A stretch of DNA of 64,000 bases from Glandiceps talaboti (Eukaryota > Hemichordata > Enteropneusta > Spengelidae), in contig NC_135557.1 of the NCBI RefSeq assembly GCF_964340395.1, positions 15,077,367 through 15,141,366 of the forward strand. Reading direction: 5' to 3'. Position 1 is the first letter of the stretch. Each line of letters opens with the position of its first letter. This document shows, one piece after another, positions 50,229 to 61,029 of this stretch. The notes under the pieces are model-generated. The model searched no databases. It was not told the DNA's origin and was given only the letters and a program-made list of their open reading frames with translations. The position numbers were made by a program, and so were the translations under genes.

Positions 50229-50269
50229 GTGTCTGATGATCGCAATATGCGTGAAACTCCGAGTTACAC
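50229..50269 (+). ncRNA. Hammerhead ribozyme, type I, Penelope family A (copy c, sense 3' end)
   Basis: Stem I GTGT (50229-50232), CTGATGA (50233-50239), stem II CGCA-(ATA)-TGCG (50241-50251), GAA, stem III ACT-(CCG)-AGT (50256-50264), cleavage residue T50265, stem I ACAC (50266-50269). All catalytic-core bases are present. Weak points are a 3-bp stem III and a T-T mismatch at the base of stem II. It sits about 200 bases after the element's stop codon. Confidence 0.82.
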
Positions 50270-50295
50270 CCAAGAAAGAGTTCCAGTACTACCAA

Positions 50296-50298
<3 letters not shown>

Positions 50299-50344
<46 letters not shown>

Positions 50345-50406
50345 ATATATATATATGGCAGTGATATATGGCAGTGATATATGGCAGTGATATATGGCAG
50401 TGATAT
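50299..50406. repeat. (TA)n followed by a 13-bp tandem repeat
   Basis: The TA run (50299-50341) truncates the Penelope terminus. Four units of ATATATGGCAGTG follow. Confidence 0.85.
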
Positions 50407-50509
50407 TGAAAACAATATTCAAAACAAATTAACTTCTTACTTTTAAAGACATTTGCTATGATATCTAAGATATGATGTTCATTTACAAGTTAAACCGTAC
50501 CATATGGTC

Positions 50510-50749
50510 AGTGTATGTATGTATGTATGTATGTATGTATGTATGTATGTATGTATGTATGTATGTGTGTGTGTGTGTATGTATGTTTGTATGTATGTAT
50601 GTATGTATGTATGTATGTATGTATGTATGTATGTATGTATGTATGTATGTATGTATGTATGTATGCATGCATGCATGCATGTATGTATGTATGTATGTAT
50701 GTATGTATGTACGTATGTCTGTGTGTGTGTGTGTTTGTTTGTGTGTGTG

Positions 50750-50800
<51 letters not shown>

Positions 50801-50866
50801 ATGTATGTATGTATGTATGTATGTATGTATGTATGTATGTATGTATGTATGTATGTATGTATGTGA
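50510..50866. repeat. (TATG)n / (CTGT)n compound microsatellite
   Basis: TATG blocks flank GT-rich and CTGT blocks. Frames through it are repeat peptide only. Confidence 0.9.
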
Positions 50867-51103
50867 ATATATCTTTGGTTACTCAATGAAAAAGAAACTG
50901 TCCCAGTTGCAGCTTGTGCAGTTTCAGTAAGACACCTTAAGTTATCAAAATTTAATAGCAACCCAATCCAGTATATAGATCGAGTCTTGAACATGATATT
51001 GAAAAATAAATGTAAATGCTATTCTTTGAGCTTCCCTCATATTGATATAGGAGTCTTTTGTTTCCAGGTACAATGTCAAGGTTTATGAACTTTACATCCA
51101 ACT

Positions 51104-51225
51104 TCAACTTTTTGATTTCTTTCTTTGACGTCTGCTTCGACGTGGCTTCTTGCGCACGCGTCGTTTCTTGTCTTTGGTTCTTGACCGGTCTTGCTTACCC
51201 CGGCAAGTACACCTCTTTCCATTAT
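51104..51225 (-). CDS. Ig-domain gene, terminal exon (Lys/Arg-rich tail)
   Basis: The acceptor is TTTATTTATAG|ATAATGG, phase 1, in frame with the donor of the exon at 52054. It encodes about 39 residues starting DNGKRCTCRGKQ, and about half of the rest are Lys or Arg, ending KKSKS-TGA. There is no membrane segment or GPI-type hydrophobic tail, so the product looks secreted; such a tail could bind heparan sulfate or other acidic glycans, as in growth-factor retention tails (inference). The paralogous exon expected near 39 kb is absent. Confidence 0.65.
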
Positions 51226-51229
51226 CTAT

Positions 51230-51660
51230 AAATAAATAAATAAATAAAGTAAGTAAGTAAGCAAAACAATGTACGTTGCTTATACCAGGGTTGTCTCGCT
51301 TACCTAGACTCGCCGCTGAGGGCATACTCTCCCCTCCGAGCGAGAGTCTGGGAAAGACAATGTCAGTGATTGTTACAAGATGGCTTCACGGTGGGTAAGT
51401 TGACTTCGACCCACAACATGACATATGTAGTAATTCACATGGTAGCAACTCTTGCTAAGAGTATTTTGATTAATCTCCTGATAAAGGCAATCTTCAAAAA
51501 GTTTATACCATGATTTGTGTTAAATATATACAGAGTTGATGAAAATGAAAATGTTTGACCAATCAGTGACTGTCCAAGATCTTGACAGCGGTCAAATTGC
51601 TCCTTACAATAGATGGCACACTCTCGCTCGGGGTTGAAGCCCTCAACGGCGAGAATCTGG
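51230..51660. other. Intron of the Ig-domain gene
   Basis: (AAAT)n and short AAGT repeats at 51228-51262; otherwise no feature seen. From about 51670 the sequence matches 39.89 kb. Confidence 0.5.
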
Positions 51661-52053
51661 GTAATTGAAACTAATTCCAGTGGTAAACCAAAAACGCTAT
51701 CTTTCTCTGCTTCTGTTTACCACTGTATTTTTAACATTTAGGGAAATGTTCATACTATTTTGGGGGATTGGTGTTGGAACAACTAAAAACAATATCAAAC
51801 TGTGGTCGCCGTAAGTAGAACAAACAAATTCAAAAGGAAATTTTGGTACAAAACATGCGACAACTTATGATACGAAAAGTAGCATCAGGTGTACTAGCGT
51901 TTGACCAGATCTCGGCAGATGATTACTTAAATATGACATACATTACCAATATTTGACATTTGACCTTAGACAGACCGGTCCTAACCTTTGACTTGCCCTA
52001 GGCGACAGAATGCCAACATTTGACCTGCTCTAATTATATAGACGAGTACTAAC

Positions 52054-52377
52054 CTTTGACCTGATCGAGGTAGATGAGTACTGATTTCTTCACGTGTAGT
52101 TGTTTTCTCTCCTCCACAGCAGAACACGTGACAGTCAGTTCATAGAAGTCAGTGTTACGTGGTACGTCAATGATTAAATGACTTATGACGTGACTCAGTC
52201 CGTTTCCAACGTCTTGTCTGGAATTTCGAATGATGTAATTCGGTTGTATGTCTTCCATACCGAAATCCCAGTCTAGGACTGTATCAGGTTTACTGTTAAA
52301 GGCTTCACAAATTACTGTTGGTCTCTCATCGTCATCACTTCGTCTTTTTGGATATACTACTAGTCCTTTACGGTCAG
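52054..52377 (-). CDS. Ig-domain gene, exon with C2/I-type Ig domain
   Basis: The acceptor is TTTCAG|CTGACC and the donor AAAG|GTTAGT; 324 bases, phase 1-1, the usual form of an Ig module. The domain shows PTVICEAF (Cys), LDWDF (Trp), a D/E-rich turn and LTVTCSAV (second Cys). It joins in frame to the V exon (52377 to 53340) and to the basic tail exon (52054 to 51225). A near-identical copy lies at 40282-40605. Confidence 0.75.
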
Positions 52378-52443
52378 CTGAAATACGTCACAACATATTA
52401 GATAAGTTGGATACAAATCAACACAACACCACACAAACCTTAC

Positions 52444-52444
<1 letters not shown>

Positions 52445-52514
<70 letters not shown>

Positions 52515-52525
52515 TGTGTGTGTGT

Positions 52526-52560
<35 letters not shown>

Positions 52561-52596
52561 TGAGTGAGTGAGTGTGTGCGTGTCTGGCAACAAGGC

Positions 52597-52631
<35 letters not shown>

Positions 52632-52920
52632 TAAGCAGATAGTCAGACAGACAGACAGACAGTCAGACAAACAGACAGACATGCACACACATACAAACAG
52701 ACAACATACACGCACGCATGCACGCACTCATACATACATACATACATACATACATACATACATACATACATACATACATACAGTACATACCGTACGTACG
52801 TTCATACATACATACATACATACATACATACATACCTACCTACCTACCTACCTACCTACCTACCTACCTACCTACATACATACATACATACATACATACA
52901 TACATACATACATACTAGAT
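52445..52920. repeat. (GA)n, (GT)n, CAGA and (CATA)/(CTAC) arrays in the Ig-gene intron
   Basis: Same order of simple repeats as 40675-41005. It lies between the V exon and the C2-type exon and is the likely right-hand breakpoint of the tandem duplication, since paralogy stops here. Confidence 0.85.
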
Positions 52921-53147
52921 AGACAGGTGGGGAGGGACAGATAATGGAAGAGAAAGAGCATTCTCGCAAACCAGGGCTGTTATTTCTTCCGCCACACCTG
53001 TTCTTACGACAAGTTTCGACGGTGCCGTAAAAGAGGCTGTGGTTTAATTTGCGACGACGAGAAAGAGACAGTACGATGGACATATACACTGTCAGTTAGA
53101 CACAAGAAGAGATAGAAACTAGACAGACTGATAGATATTGAGATATA

Positions 53148-53174
53148 CCATAGACCCTAGTGTAGGGTCTATGG
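53148..53174. repeat. Short palindrome in Ig-gene intron
   Basis: CCATAGACCCTA and its reverse complement separated by 3 bases. Probably a minor fold-back. Confidence 0.6.
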
Positions 53175-53339
53175 ATATACATAGAGTTAGTGACTTTGTG
53201 CACTCTGTGTGAGTATGTGTATGGGTGTGTGTATGTGCATGCATGCGTGCGTGCGTGTGTACGTACGTGTTTAATATTGTTGTGTGTATATGTGTTATCC
53301 CAACTTTTTTTTTCATTCGATGTACTAGAATAATCTCAC

Positions 53340-53822
53340 CTATTACCATTAATTGGACTACGTCAGTTTCAGTGTGATATCCATTGCCATCAATAGGTGT
53401 AATAAGTTTGAAGACAACGACACATTTGTAGGTACCTTCATCACTTTGCCTTAGGTTATTTATAACTAACCATCCGTCAGACGTGGCGTCGTAGCGAAGC
53501 TCTGATTTCCCTCTCATCTGAAAACCGACCATGGTAGTTAATGTTGTGCCAGTGGTGTCTCCTGTTTCCTTTCTCCAATCAATCGTAACCCTGTCATACG
53601 GTGTTTTAGGTACAGAATAAGTACATCTTAGAGTGGCATTTTTGTCACTTTCCATGACAATTTGCGGTCTGCCGACGTTCTTGTCGCCTTCCGTGACAAT
53701 GTGCGGCCTTTCAACATCCCTGCCATTTTCCGCAAAGATTTGCCGCCTGCCGAAGTGTCTGTCACTTTCCACAACAATTTGGGGCGCACCGACACCATGT
53801 TTAATCAATGTTAGAATGGTAC
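53340..53822 (-). CDS. Ig-domain gene, exon with 13-residue repeats and a V-type Ig domain
   Basis: The acceptor is TTTCTGATTTTAG|GTACC and the donor ATAG|GTGAGA; 483 bases, phase 1-1. The N-terminal part has about four tandem 13-residue units of the type P-Q-I-V-x-E-(S/G)-D-(K/R)-x-x-G-R, the last running straight into the B strand of an Ig V-set domain: LRCTYS (Cys), IDWRKE (Trp), LVINNLRQSDEGTYKCVV (D-x-G-x-Y-x-C). The frame upstream of the acceptor stays open and hydrophobic but has no ATG, so an upstream signal-peptide exon is likely. Confidence 0.75.
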
Positions 53823-53899
53823 CTAAAATCAGAAACAAGCAAAGTGTGGAACGTTTGTGAAACAAATTGACACCAAAACTAAAATGTACAACCAGCAAT

Positions 53900-54269
53900 T
53901 TTCATGCACCAGTAATCGCTAATTAGCATATTTATAATTAGAACATAAATACAACTGGAACTTTTACTGATACGATAGACACCAACGGATTTGTTTATAG
54001 TATCATATTCGTACGTGTAATAAAATTGAGTAATATAAGACTCAATAACCTGGAGAATAATAACCCTATTCTCAATTTTGTCAAGAACTTCAAACCCAGG
54101 TTTCCTCAGGTATTGGTCATTATCAGTGGCGTTATGAGCGTTACATTAGCTATTCATATATTCAAGACAAACTCTTGTCTATAGATCTGCTAGATAACAG
54201 TGTTTTCACACCTTGCCTTAAATTTTAAACTTAATGTAAATTCCGAAGCGGTTCTTTGAATAATTAGTA
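53900..54269. other. Intron of the Ig-domain gene, no feature seen
   Basis: AT-rich, no supported exon or repeat. Confidence 0.4.
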
Positions 54270-54272
54270 TAA

Positions 54273-54645
54273 GGCCAAAAAAAAAGAGAGAATTGTTTCT
54301 GGTCAGCGCGCGCATCACTTAAATATCCTCACGTCGGTCTTTTTTCGAGTTTTTCCAGCCCATGGAGTCTGTAGATCCGTCGGGGGGGGGGGGGGAGAGA
54401 CACACAAATAACCCTCTCTACTTCAGTGAAGACAACTGCAGAGCCAATCATGAACAAGCAAATGAGAACTGCCCCACATATACACTAGCTTGCTCTAAAG
54501 TACTAAATAAAAAGAACAGTAACTGCCATGAATGGTAGATTGACTGACAGGTTTGTCGAGAATAAAAAAAAATTAAAAAAAATGTTCGCGTCGTCGTACC
54601 ATTTTAGACAAACTATCCTGACAAGAAATAATTCATTTTTTGGCC
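54273..54645. mobile_element. Harbinger-like MITE (373 bp)
   Basis: It starts GGCCAAAAAAAAAGAG and ends ATTTTTTGGCC, with TAA directly repeated on both sides (54270-54272 and 54646-54648). The subterminal TTCTGGTCAGCGCGCG is shared with 27.06 kb. The TWA target duplication and GGCC ends match the two larger elements at 10.3 and 27.4 kb. No coding capacity. Confidence 0.75.
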
Positions 54646-54649
54646 TAAT

Positions 54650-57060
54650 ATGTAAAAACGCGTAATGAGCGTGTACAGTGATTTCACGAAGAATAAGATC
54701 ACATATACAGACTCTGCCGCTTTAACGATTGGACAACAGAAATCAGTTTGATTTGATTTATCACACCACATAATGTGTACTGCTACACACATTTTTATCC
54801 ACAGGTGATTCAATACAGTTCAGGGTGTACGGCATTACGAATAATGCATTGTATCTAACAACATTGTTTCAAAAACGTTCCTGGTATTCTAGTGCGAAGT
54901 GTAATGATAACCTCAGCTAGAATATGGTGAATACGGGATAACATTGATCGCCGTATATCTAGAGAGACTGATAAAAGTCGTGCTCTTTTGGAAATAACCC
55001 TTCATAGTCCTAAAATCTACACACATCTAAAAAATCAATGTCGAATAGAAGGAACGTAGTAATTTGTATTTCTAATTATGACATACTTTCACAGATATTA
55101 GAGAGGGGAGTCCCTAACATGTATAATTCTACCCTTCACCAGTTTGAAAAGAACAATGACCGTACCTCAGATTGAAGGGTTATTCCCAGAACGCCTGCTG
55201 TTTATCAACTTTAAGGGACCGATTACATTCAATTCTAAGCACGTTACTTTTTTTCAGCTGGATACTTGGTTCCAAATTCAAACTAGAATTCACATCATGG
55301 GATTCGGAGACAAACAAAACGTTATCGAAATATACAATGTTATCTATCATCAAGAATATCAGGGAGAAATATACCTTACCCCAAAACAAGATGAAGTAAA
55401 GCTGTGACCTGTTGATTGGAAAAGCCATCACAAACTAAGTCACCGTGTGATATTTTAGTAAATTTATTTGAAAATGTATAATGCAAATGCAGAAGTGGGA
55501 ATTGTATATATTAAGTTGAGCTTAACAGCTGATTTATCGCTGTAAACATTAATTGCAACCACTCCCTGTCGAGGATAATTATCATTCCAATTTCAACAAT
55601 AATGGTAGATTGAACTTCCCCATTTTTTGTCACAACTTGGTCTCATTCAAATACTTTGAAAAGGGAATACTGAAATCGAAAACAGAAGTATCTTTGTTTC
55701 CTGTCAGACTTCGACTTGTTGTAAATACCAGATAATGCCCTTGGTTGCACCTGTTACATTTTTGACGTTTAAAAAGAGGAACTTTCGCTTTGTTATGGAG
55801 CAGACTAAAAGATACTGGTAAAATGATATAGACACAAATAAAAGTAAACATACAACAAAGAAAAATAGATAAATACATACATACATACACACATACATAC
55901 ATACATACATACATACATACATACATACATAGACAGACAGCCAGACAGACAGACAGACAGACAGACTGGTACATAACAAAACAGACAAATAAACACTGTG
56001 ACAGAACAAACAGATGAAACATATACCCGTAACAGACGACAGTCAAACATGACATCAAGTGAACTCGATATAGAACCGAACATAACATAACTGTATTTCA
56101 ATATTTACTCAACATCTTAATGAGTCGTTCTGCTTATGAACATGTACACTGTATGTAGTAAAGTGTGTACCATTGTTGCCATGGACACCGAATTAGTCAC
56201 CTCAGTTGCGTTCCAACATGTAAATGTGCATTCCTTATCAATGTCCGAATATCGGCATCGACTAAAAGAAAACTGTGATGATGCATTTATGATATCAAGT
56301 TATCAGAGGTTATCTACTTCAAGTTCCCGTTTTGTTGTCTGCCATCATTGTACCAGACTTCATACATACACACAAATACTTTGGATTTTGACGTTTTATA
56401 TTTCACCAGTCTAGCAGATTAAGTACGAACAGAAAATGTATCAACAGAAATGGGATTTTTACGTGACATGCTAGCATTGTGTTGATTTTTTCTGTGTTTT
56501 TTTTCCTGTCTACGTCTGCCTGATAGGTTTTGAGGAAATTCAAGGATAGCATAGAAAGGATGGAGTGGAGCCTAACTTGTTTCCGGCATTGACAGAATAA
56601 TAATGTTGAACTGGCTGTACATGTACTTTAGACACAATCATGATCTTGGCTGTATTATGTCAGCAATGTTATTCCATCCCATTTGGAAAATGACGTACAT
56701 CAAACACATCAAACACTGTACTGCTTTCATAGATGCTTTTATTTCTAACAATAGCTGAAATGCAAGCTAACACAGCCAACGTATTTTTTTTTATTATCTG
56801 GCATGATCTTTTTGATGATGCAGTTTACAATACAAAAACAAATACACAGGAGGACACTCGTCAAGACATAATTTCAGTCATATCGTTAATAGAATCAAAT
56901 CTGTACCATGTTATTTCTTGTTGATGTAATTGCCAGTCGTCAACACGTCGTTGAGGGCGTTTCAAGTAAATTCTAAAATGGCCCCTCAACTAAGTCTTCC
57001 ATTCAAAAAAACACAATAAAGTCCAAATGACTTGAGACTTCAGGCGTTTTGATTTTAGCA
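54650..57060. other. Probable Ig-gene intron; microsatellite at 55872-55966
   Basis: Only a (CATA)n/(CAGA)n run stands out. Overlapping short frames near 55.14-55.43 kb occur on both strands and in several frames, so none is called. No Ig exon recognised. Confidence 0.45.
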
Positions 57061-57066
57061 AACTTT

Positions 57067-57202
57067 GTTTTTTGTTGCTCGCAGTACTAAATGATGTCTT
57101 ACATATTGCATACATTATATCAATTCGAGGTATTTATATTCGAATTGATATGTATGATGCAATATGTGAGACATCATTGAGTACTGCTAACAACAAAAAC
57201 TT
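57067..57202. repeat. Imperfect hairpin, ~58-base arms
   Basis: TTTTTGTTGCTCGCAGTACT, ATGATGTCTTACATATTGCA and ATATCAATTCGA are mirrored by TCGAATTGATATG, TGCAATATGTGAGACATCAT and AGTACTGCTAACAACAAAAA, with a loop of about 12 bases. A small MITE is most likely; a hairpin RNA precursor is less likely given the long arms. Confidence 0.7.
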
Positions 57203-57347
57203 ACCGGCAAGTTTTTACTTCTGCTCTCTCTTTTAATGAAGGGATTTAGTTAATATATGTATGTCATATTTTAATGTAATTGACGTTTGTGGATTTAGAA
57301 TTGACGTGTTAAGTGTCCCCATTGTATTGTCTCTTGTTCTCCTATTT

Positions 57348-57348
57348 G

Positions 57349-57402
<54 letters not shown>

Positions 57403-57552
57403 GTATGTGTGTATGTATGTATGTATGTATGTATGTATGTATGTATGTATGTATGTGTGTATGTATGTATGTATGTATGTATGTATGTATGTATGTATAT
57501 GTCTACTATTTGTCTGTCTGTCTACCTATCTATGTATACATCTGTGTCACTG

Positions 57553-57639
<87 letters not shown>

Positions 57640-57642
57640 GTA
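57348..57642. repeat. (CTGT)n / (TATG)n microsatellite
   Basis: CTGT, TATG and again CTGT blocks. The long frames are low-complexity peptide. Confidence 0.9.
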
Positions 57643-57644
57643 CA

Positions 57645-60178
57645 GTACCGGTGTGTGTATGTGTATGTGAGTGTGTGTGTGGATCTAGCTGTCCATCTAT
57701 CTGACATCTCTTGTGTATTTTTCTCGATTTAATTTCTGTTCATTTGCTCATCATCCCAGGTTTTTTGTTTGTTTATTTATTTGGTAGTCGCTACATCTAT
57801 CATCTCTTTGTATCCACACAACAATTATTAACAGAACAAATCAGGTAATATGAGTTACATAATATAAGCGTTGCCTATTTCTCAAAAACGTGTCGTTGTG
57901 TAGTGATCCATGACGTACGGTAGGCCAGCGATAACTTCCCATTTTCCTTTTTCCAGTCCCGGTTTAAAAACAGCCGTCATCTTCTTAAATATAAACAAAA
58001 AATAAAGAGGAATTGAAAAAACAGTTGAGCATTACTAAATTCTTTAGGTGATCGCTATAACATAGAATGAACCCGGGGATTACATTTCTATTCATTTACT
58101 TTGTGACTGACAGCTCGTCTTAAATTGTAGCACACCTTCAACAGTACTGTCAAATGAGAAGTGTTTCAAAATGTTCCTTAATACAATCACATTAAATCTA
58201 ACAAGTGGAAGCCGCTAGTAAAACAACTATATATTATTCCCGGAGATTTCCTTCGTTCAGCAAAGGAAAATACGAGTGACCTAAGGGGCCTTGTCAATAC
58301 GAATCGCGAGACTAGTAGTGACAAAACCCTTTTATCACATGTATTTTTCGGCTGAACGAAGAAAAACATTAGACAATAATAACTGTACCTCCTTAAGCAA
58401 AATATAATTTATGAAAAGTGGGGGATATAATGCAGACTCGGAATTCGAACTTGTTGACTAATATTTCGAGCATCGCCGAAACAGTGACGTAGACATGGTT
58501 TGTCATGACGTAGACATGGTTTGTTATGACGTAGAAGACAATAAATTGGCTTGTGCAAGGCATAATACTGTATATATAGCGGGCATATTTTGAGTTATTT
58601 TTTGTCATTTGCCTAAGGACGAAAAACTTAAAATATTACTACCCTTTAGCTAAAAAAATACAAATTATCATTTGCGCCAAAGCCAAAAGTCTGACAACAG
58701 TACTACTCGCATCGATCAGGTTTAAAGGTGTATTTATGAAGTTTAACATGAATTAGTATTGTGTCATAGTTGAAGGAGTCAGTGTGATAAGGGCCTCGGG
58801 GTCCATTCTTTGTGATTATTCGCTTTTAACAACTCTATTTACGTTCACGTGCATGTCATGTGGTTTCTGATTTCGGGAAAGGCCAACCTTTTAGTTAGTT
58901 CGAAAGATACTTAGGTGAAAACGTGAATATAGTAAATTTTGTTTAGCGTCAAAAGGCCAAGTGAAAAACATACGTTTTTACAATTTTCAAATAATCACGT
59001 ATTTCTCTAAATCCTGAAGAAATTTTCCAATAGTTTCTTCTTTCATCTCACTATAAGTTGTTCTGGGTAAAGACAATTAATGCTGGAAAAATGTGATGAG
59101 GGCCTAGAATGGAAAATCCGCTTTTTTGGCCGTTTTCTCAAAATAGCTTTTTTTAGGTTAGGCCTTTATGGCACTTATCACGTCAATAGATCATCACTCG
59201 ATCATGCTTGATCATTCCGCGATCATTGTCAAAGGGGTAGTTATTCGCTAAATTACCAGTTAAAAGAATGCTAACTGTACTGGCTTTGTGACGGCATAAG
59301 AAATCACAATGCGTACATCAACAATTAACATAACCAGTAGACCAATACTGTAACAGTGAATTTCACAACACCGTTCATATTTTTTCAGAAGTCAACAACA
59401 AACTGCACATGCCACATTCCAATAGCAAGATCGCATATCTACATTTTGGTCTAAATGAAATAAACCATTTCAATGTATTGCAAATCCATGCAGACGTTCG
59501 GACGCCAATGTTTTTCTTAGTATCAAATACCCCATGAAGGGCGCGTAAAATGTCCTTTGGTGTTTATTTGATGTCTGTATGGTGGCATGTGTAGTTCATG
59601 TCACTTAGACAAAATGTAGCAAGAAATTGTAATCATTCAATCCTGCTATGTTAAAGTGTAGCAAGACCGGGTTCTTATTTGCTCAAACAGAAAAGCTACA
59701 AGGTATTTTGAAATTCACTGTAGATATTGCCGTAAATTGTTCAACCTATTACACTACACGTATTAAAGCCAAGTTGAAATTTAAGACACAATTATAATAT
59801 TGGGTTATACCCAGGTGTTCTACGTCACTAACAACACAGGTCTGCGTCAAGTGCTTGTTCTGCAGCCGCGGTGCTCGAAATACGAATCAAAAGGTCAAAG
59901 GTTACCATTTACTATTCCCGGTTTTTCATAATTATGTTTTGCCTAAGTATTATTATAGTATTCCCCAATACTCCCCTTCAATTCATTGAACGGGAAAATA
60001 CTCGAGAACTACACGGGTTTGACACTGCTCAACTTCAATGCGAAGTGGCAAGTCCCCTTAAAATTATTAGGCCACACTGGCATTTTTTTCCCTGGCTGAA
60101 CGAATTTACAAATTTAGTCATATTACGCTATGATTTTATACGCTAAAAGAGTGAGATGGAATGAAAATAAAAACACAC
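57645..60178. other. No exon recognised; probable Ig-gene intron
   Basis: AT-rich DNA with short frames. Two tandem TAGACATGGTTTGT boxes lie at 58490-58522. The 91-codon plus-strand frame at 59871-60146 has a hydrophobic stretch but no domain motif and is not called. Confidence 0.4.
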
Positions 60179-60580
60179 CTTCTTCAGGAATGATTTCAAA
60201 CTTCCCGACACCTTGTACTTTGATAGATCCATCTTGACCATGTACCATCATACGTGCCTGATAACTCCCGAAGTCTTCGTCACCAATTCTCGCGACCTTG
60301 AAAGTGATGCTGAACTTCTTGCCATTTCGAGATAAGTCGATACAGTAACGTTCCTCGAGAGAACATCTGGCGTCGCCATCCCTTACAATCTCGTGTACCG
60401 TCTTGAGCCCATCGTCGCCTTTGCGTTCCACTCTTCCAAAGAGTGTGACGTCACTAGGAATACCTTTGACCTTCATCTTCATGGTAAGAATGACAATGTC
60501 GTTGACTGTTGCCTCATACTCTGTACCACTTGGTCGCAATCTGCTTGCTTTCACCCGATTTTCTTTGGTCTGACTGGAGG
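60179..60580 (-). CDS. Ig-like exon lacking canonical cysteines, probably upstream exon of the Ig-domain gene
   Basis: The acceptor is AATATAG|CCTCC and the donor GAAG|GTGTGT; 402 bases, phase 1-1. It encodes an Ig-like beta-sandwich: an ILTMKMKV strand where the first Cys would be, a C'/D region with two close Cys (CSLEERYC), a KKFSITF strand and DEDFGSYQARM, the D-x-G-x-Y motif with Ala replacing the F-strand Cys. The phase allows direct joining to the exon at 53822. It could instead belong to a neighbouring paralogue. The first exon with a signal peptide was not found. Confidence 0.6.
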
Positions 60581-60629
60581 CTATATTGGATAGAGAAACA
60601 AGTCATGTTATGCGTTTATAAAGTAAAAA

Positions 60630-60990
<361 letters not shown>

Positions 60991-61029
60991 ACAGACTGAT
61001 ACAGAGACAGAGACGGACAGACACAATTT

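Larger units (their letters stand above)
48302..50300 (+). mobile_element. Penelope-like element, 5'-truncated, with inverted copy of its own 3' end (fold-back)
   Basis: 48867-50300 is the sense part: the C-terminal half of the reverse transcriptase, a linker, a GIY-YIG endonuclease, a 3' untranslated region and a hammerhead. 48362-48866 is an inverted copy of 49797-50300, nearly identical base for base; 48302-48361 adds the terminal segment next to (TA)n. Inverted terminal sequences and 5' truncation are both known for Penelope-like elements. The junction lies at about 48866, where antisense C-terminal coding sequence meets the reverse transcriptase. Confidence 0.85.

Noticed and set aside
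55144-55431. Three overlapping frames of 73-87 codons on both strands
   Set aside because: No domain motif or splice context, and frames are equally open in several registers.
59871-60146. 91-codon plus-strand frame with a hydrophobic N-terminus
   Set aside because: It looks signal-like at first but has no continuation or homology I recognise, and lies beside a minus-strand exon.
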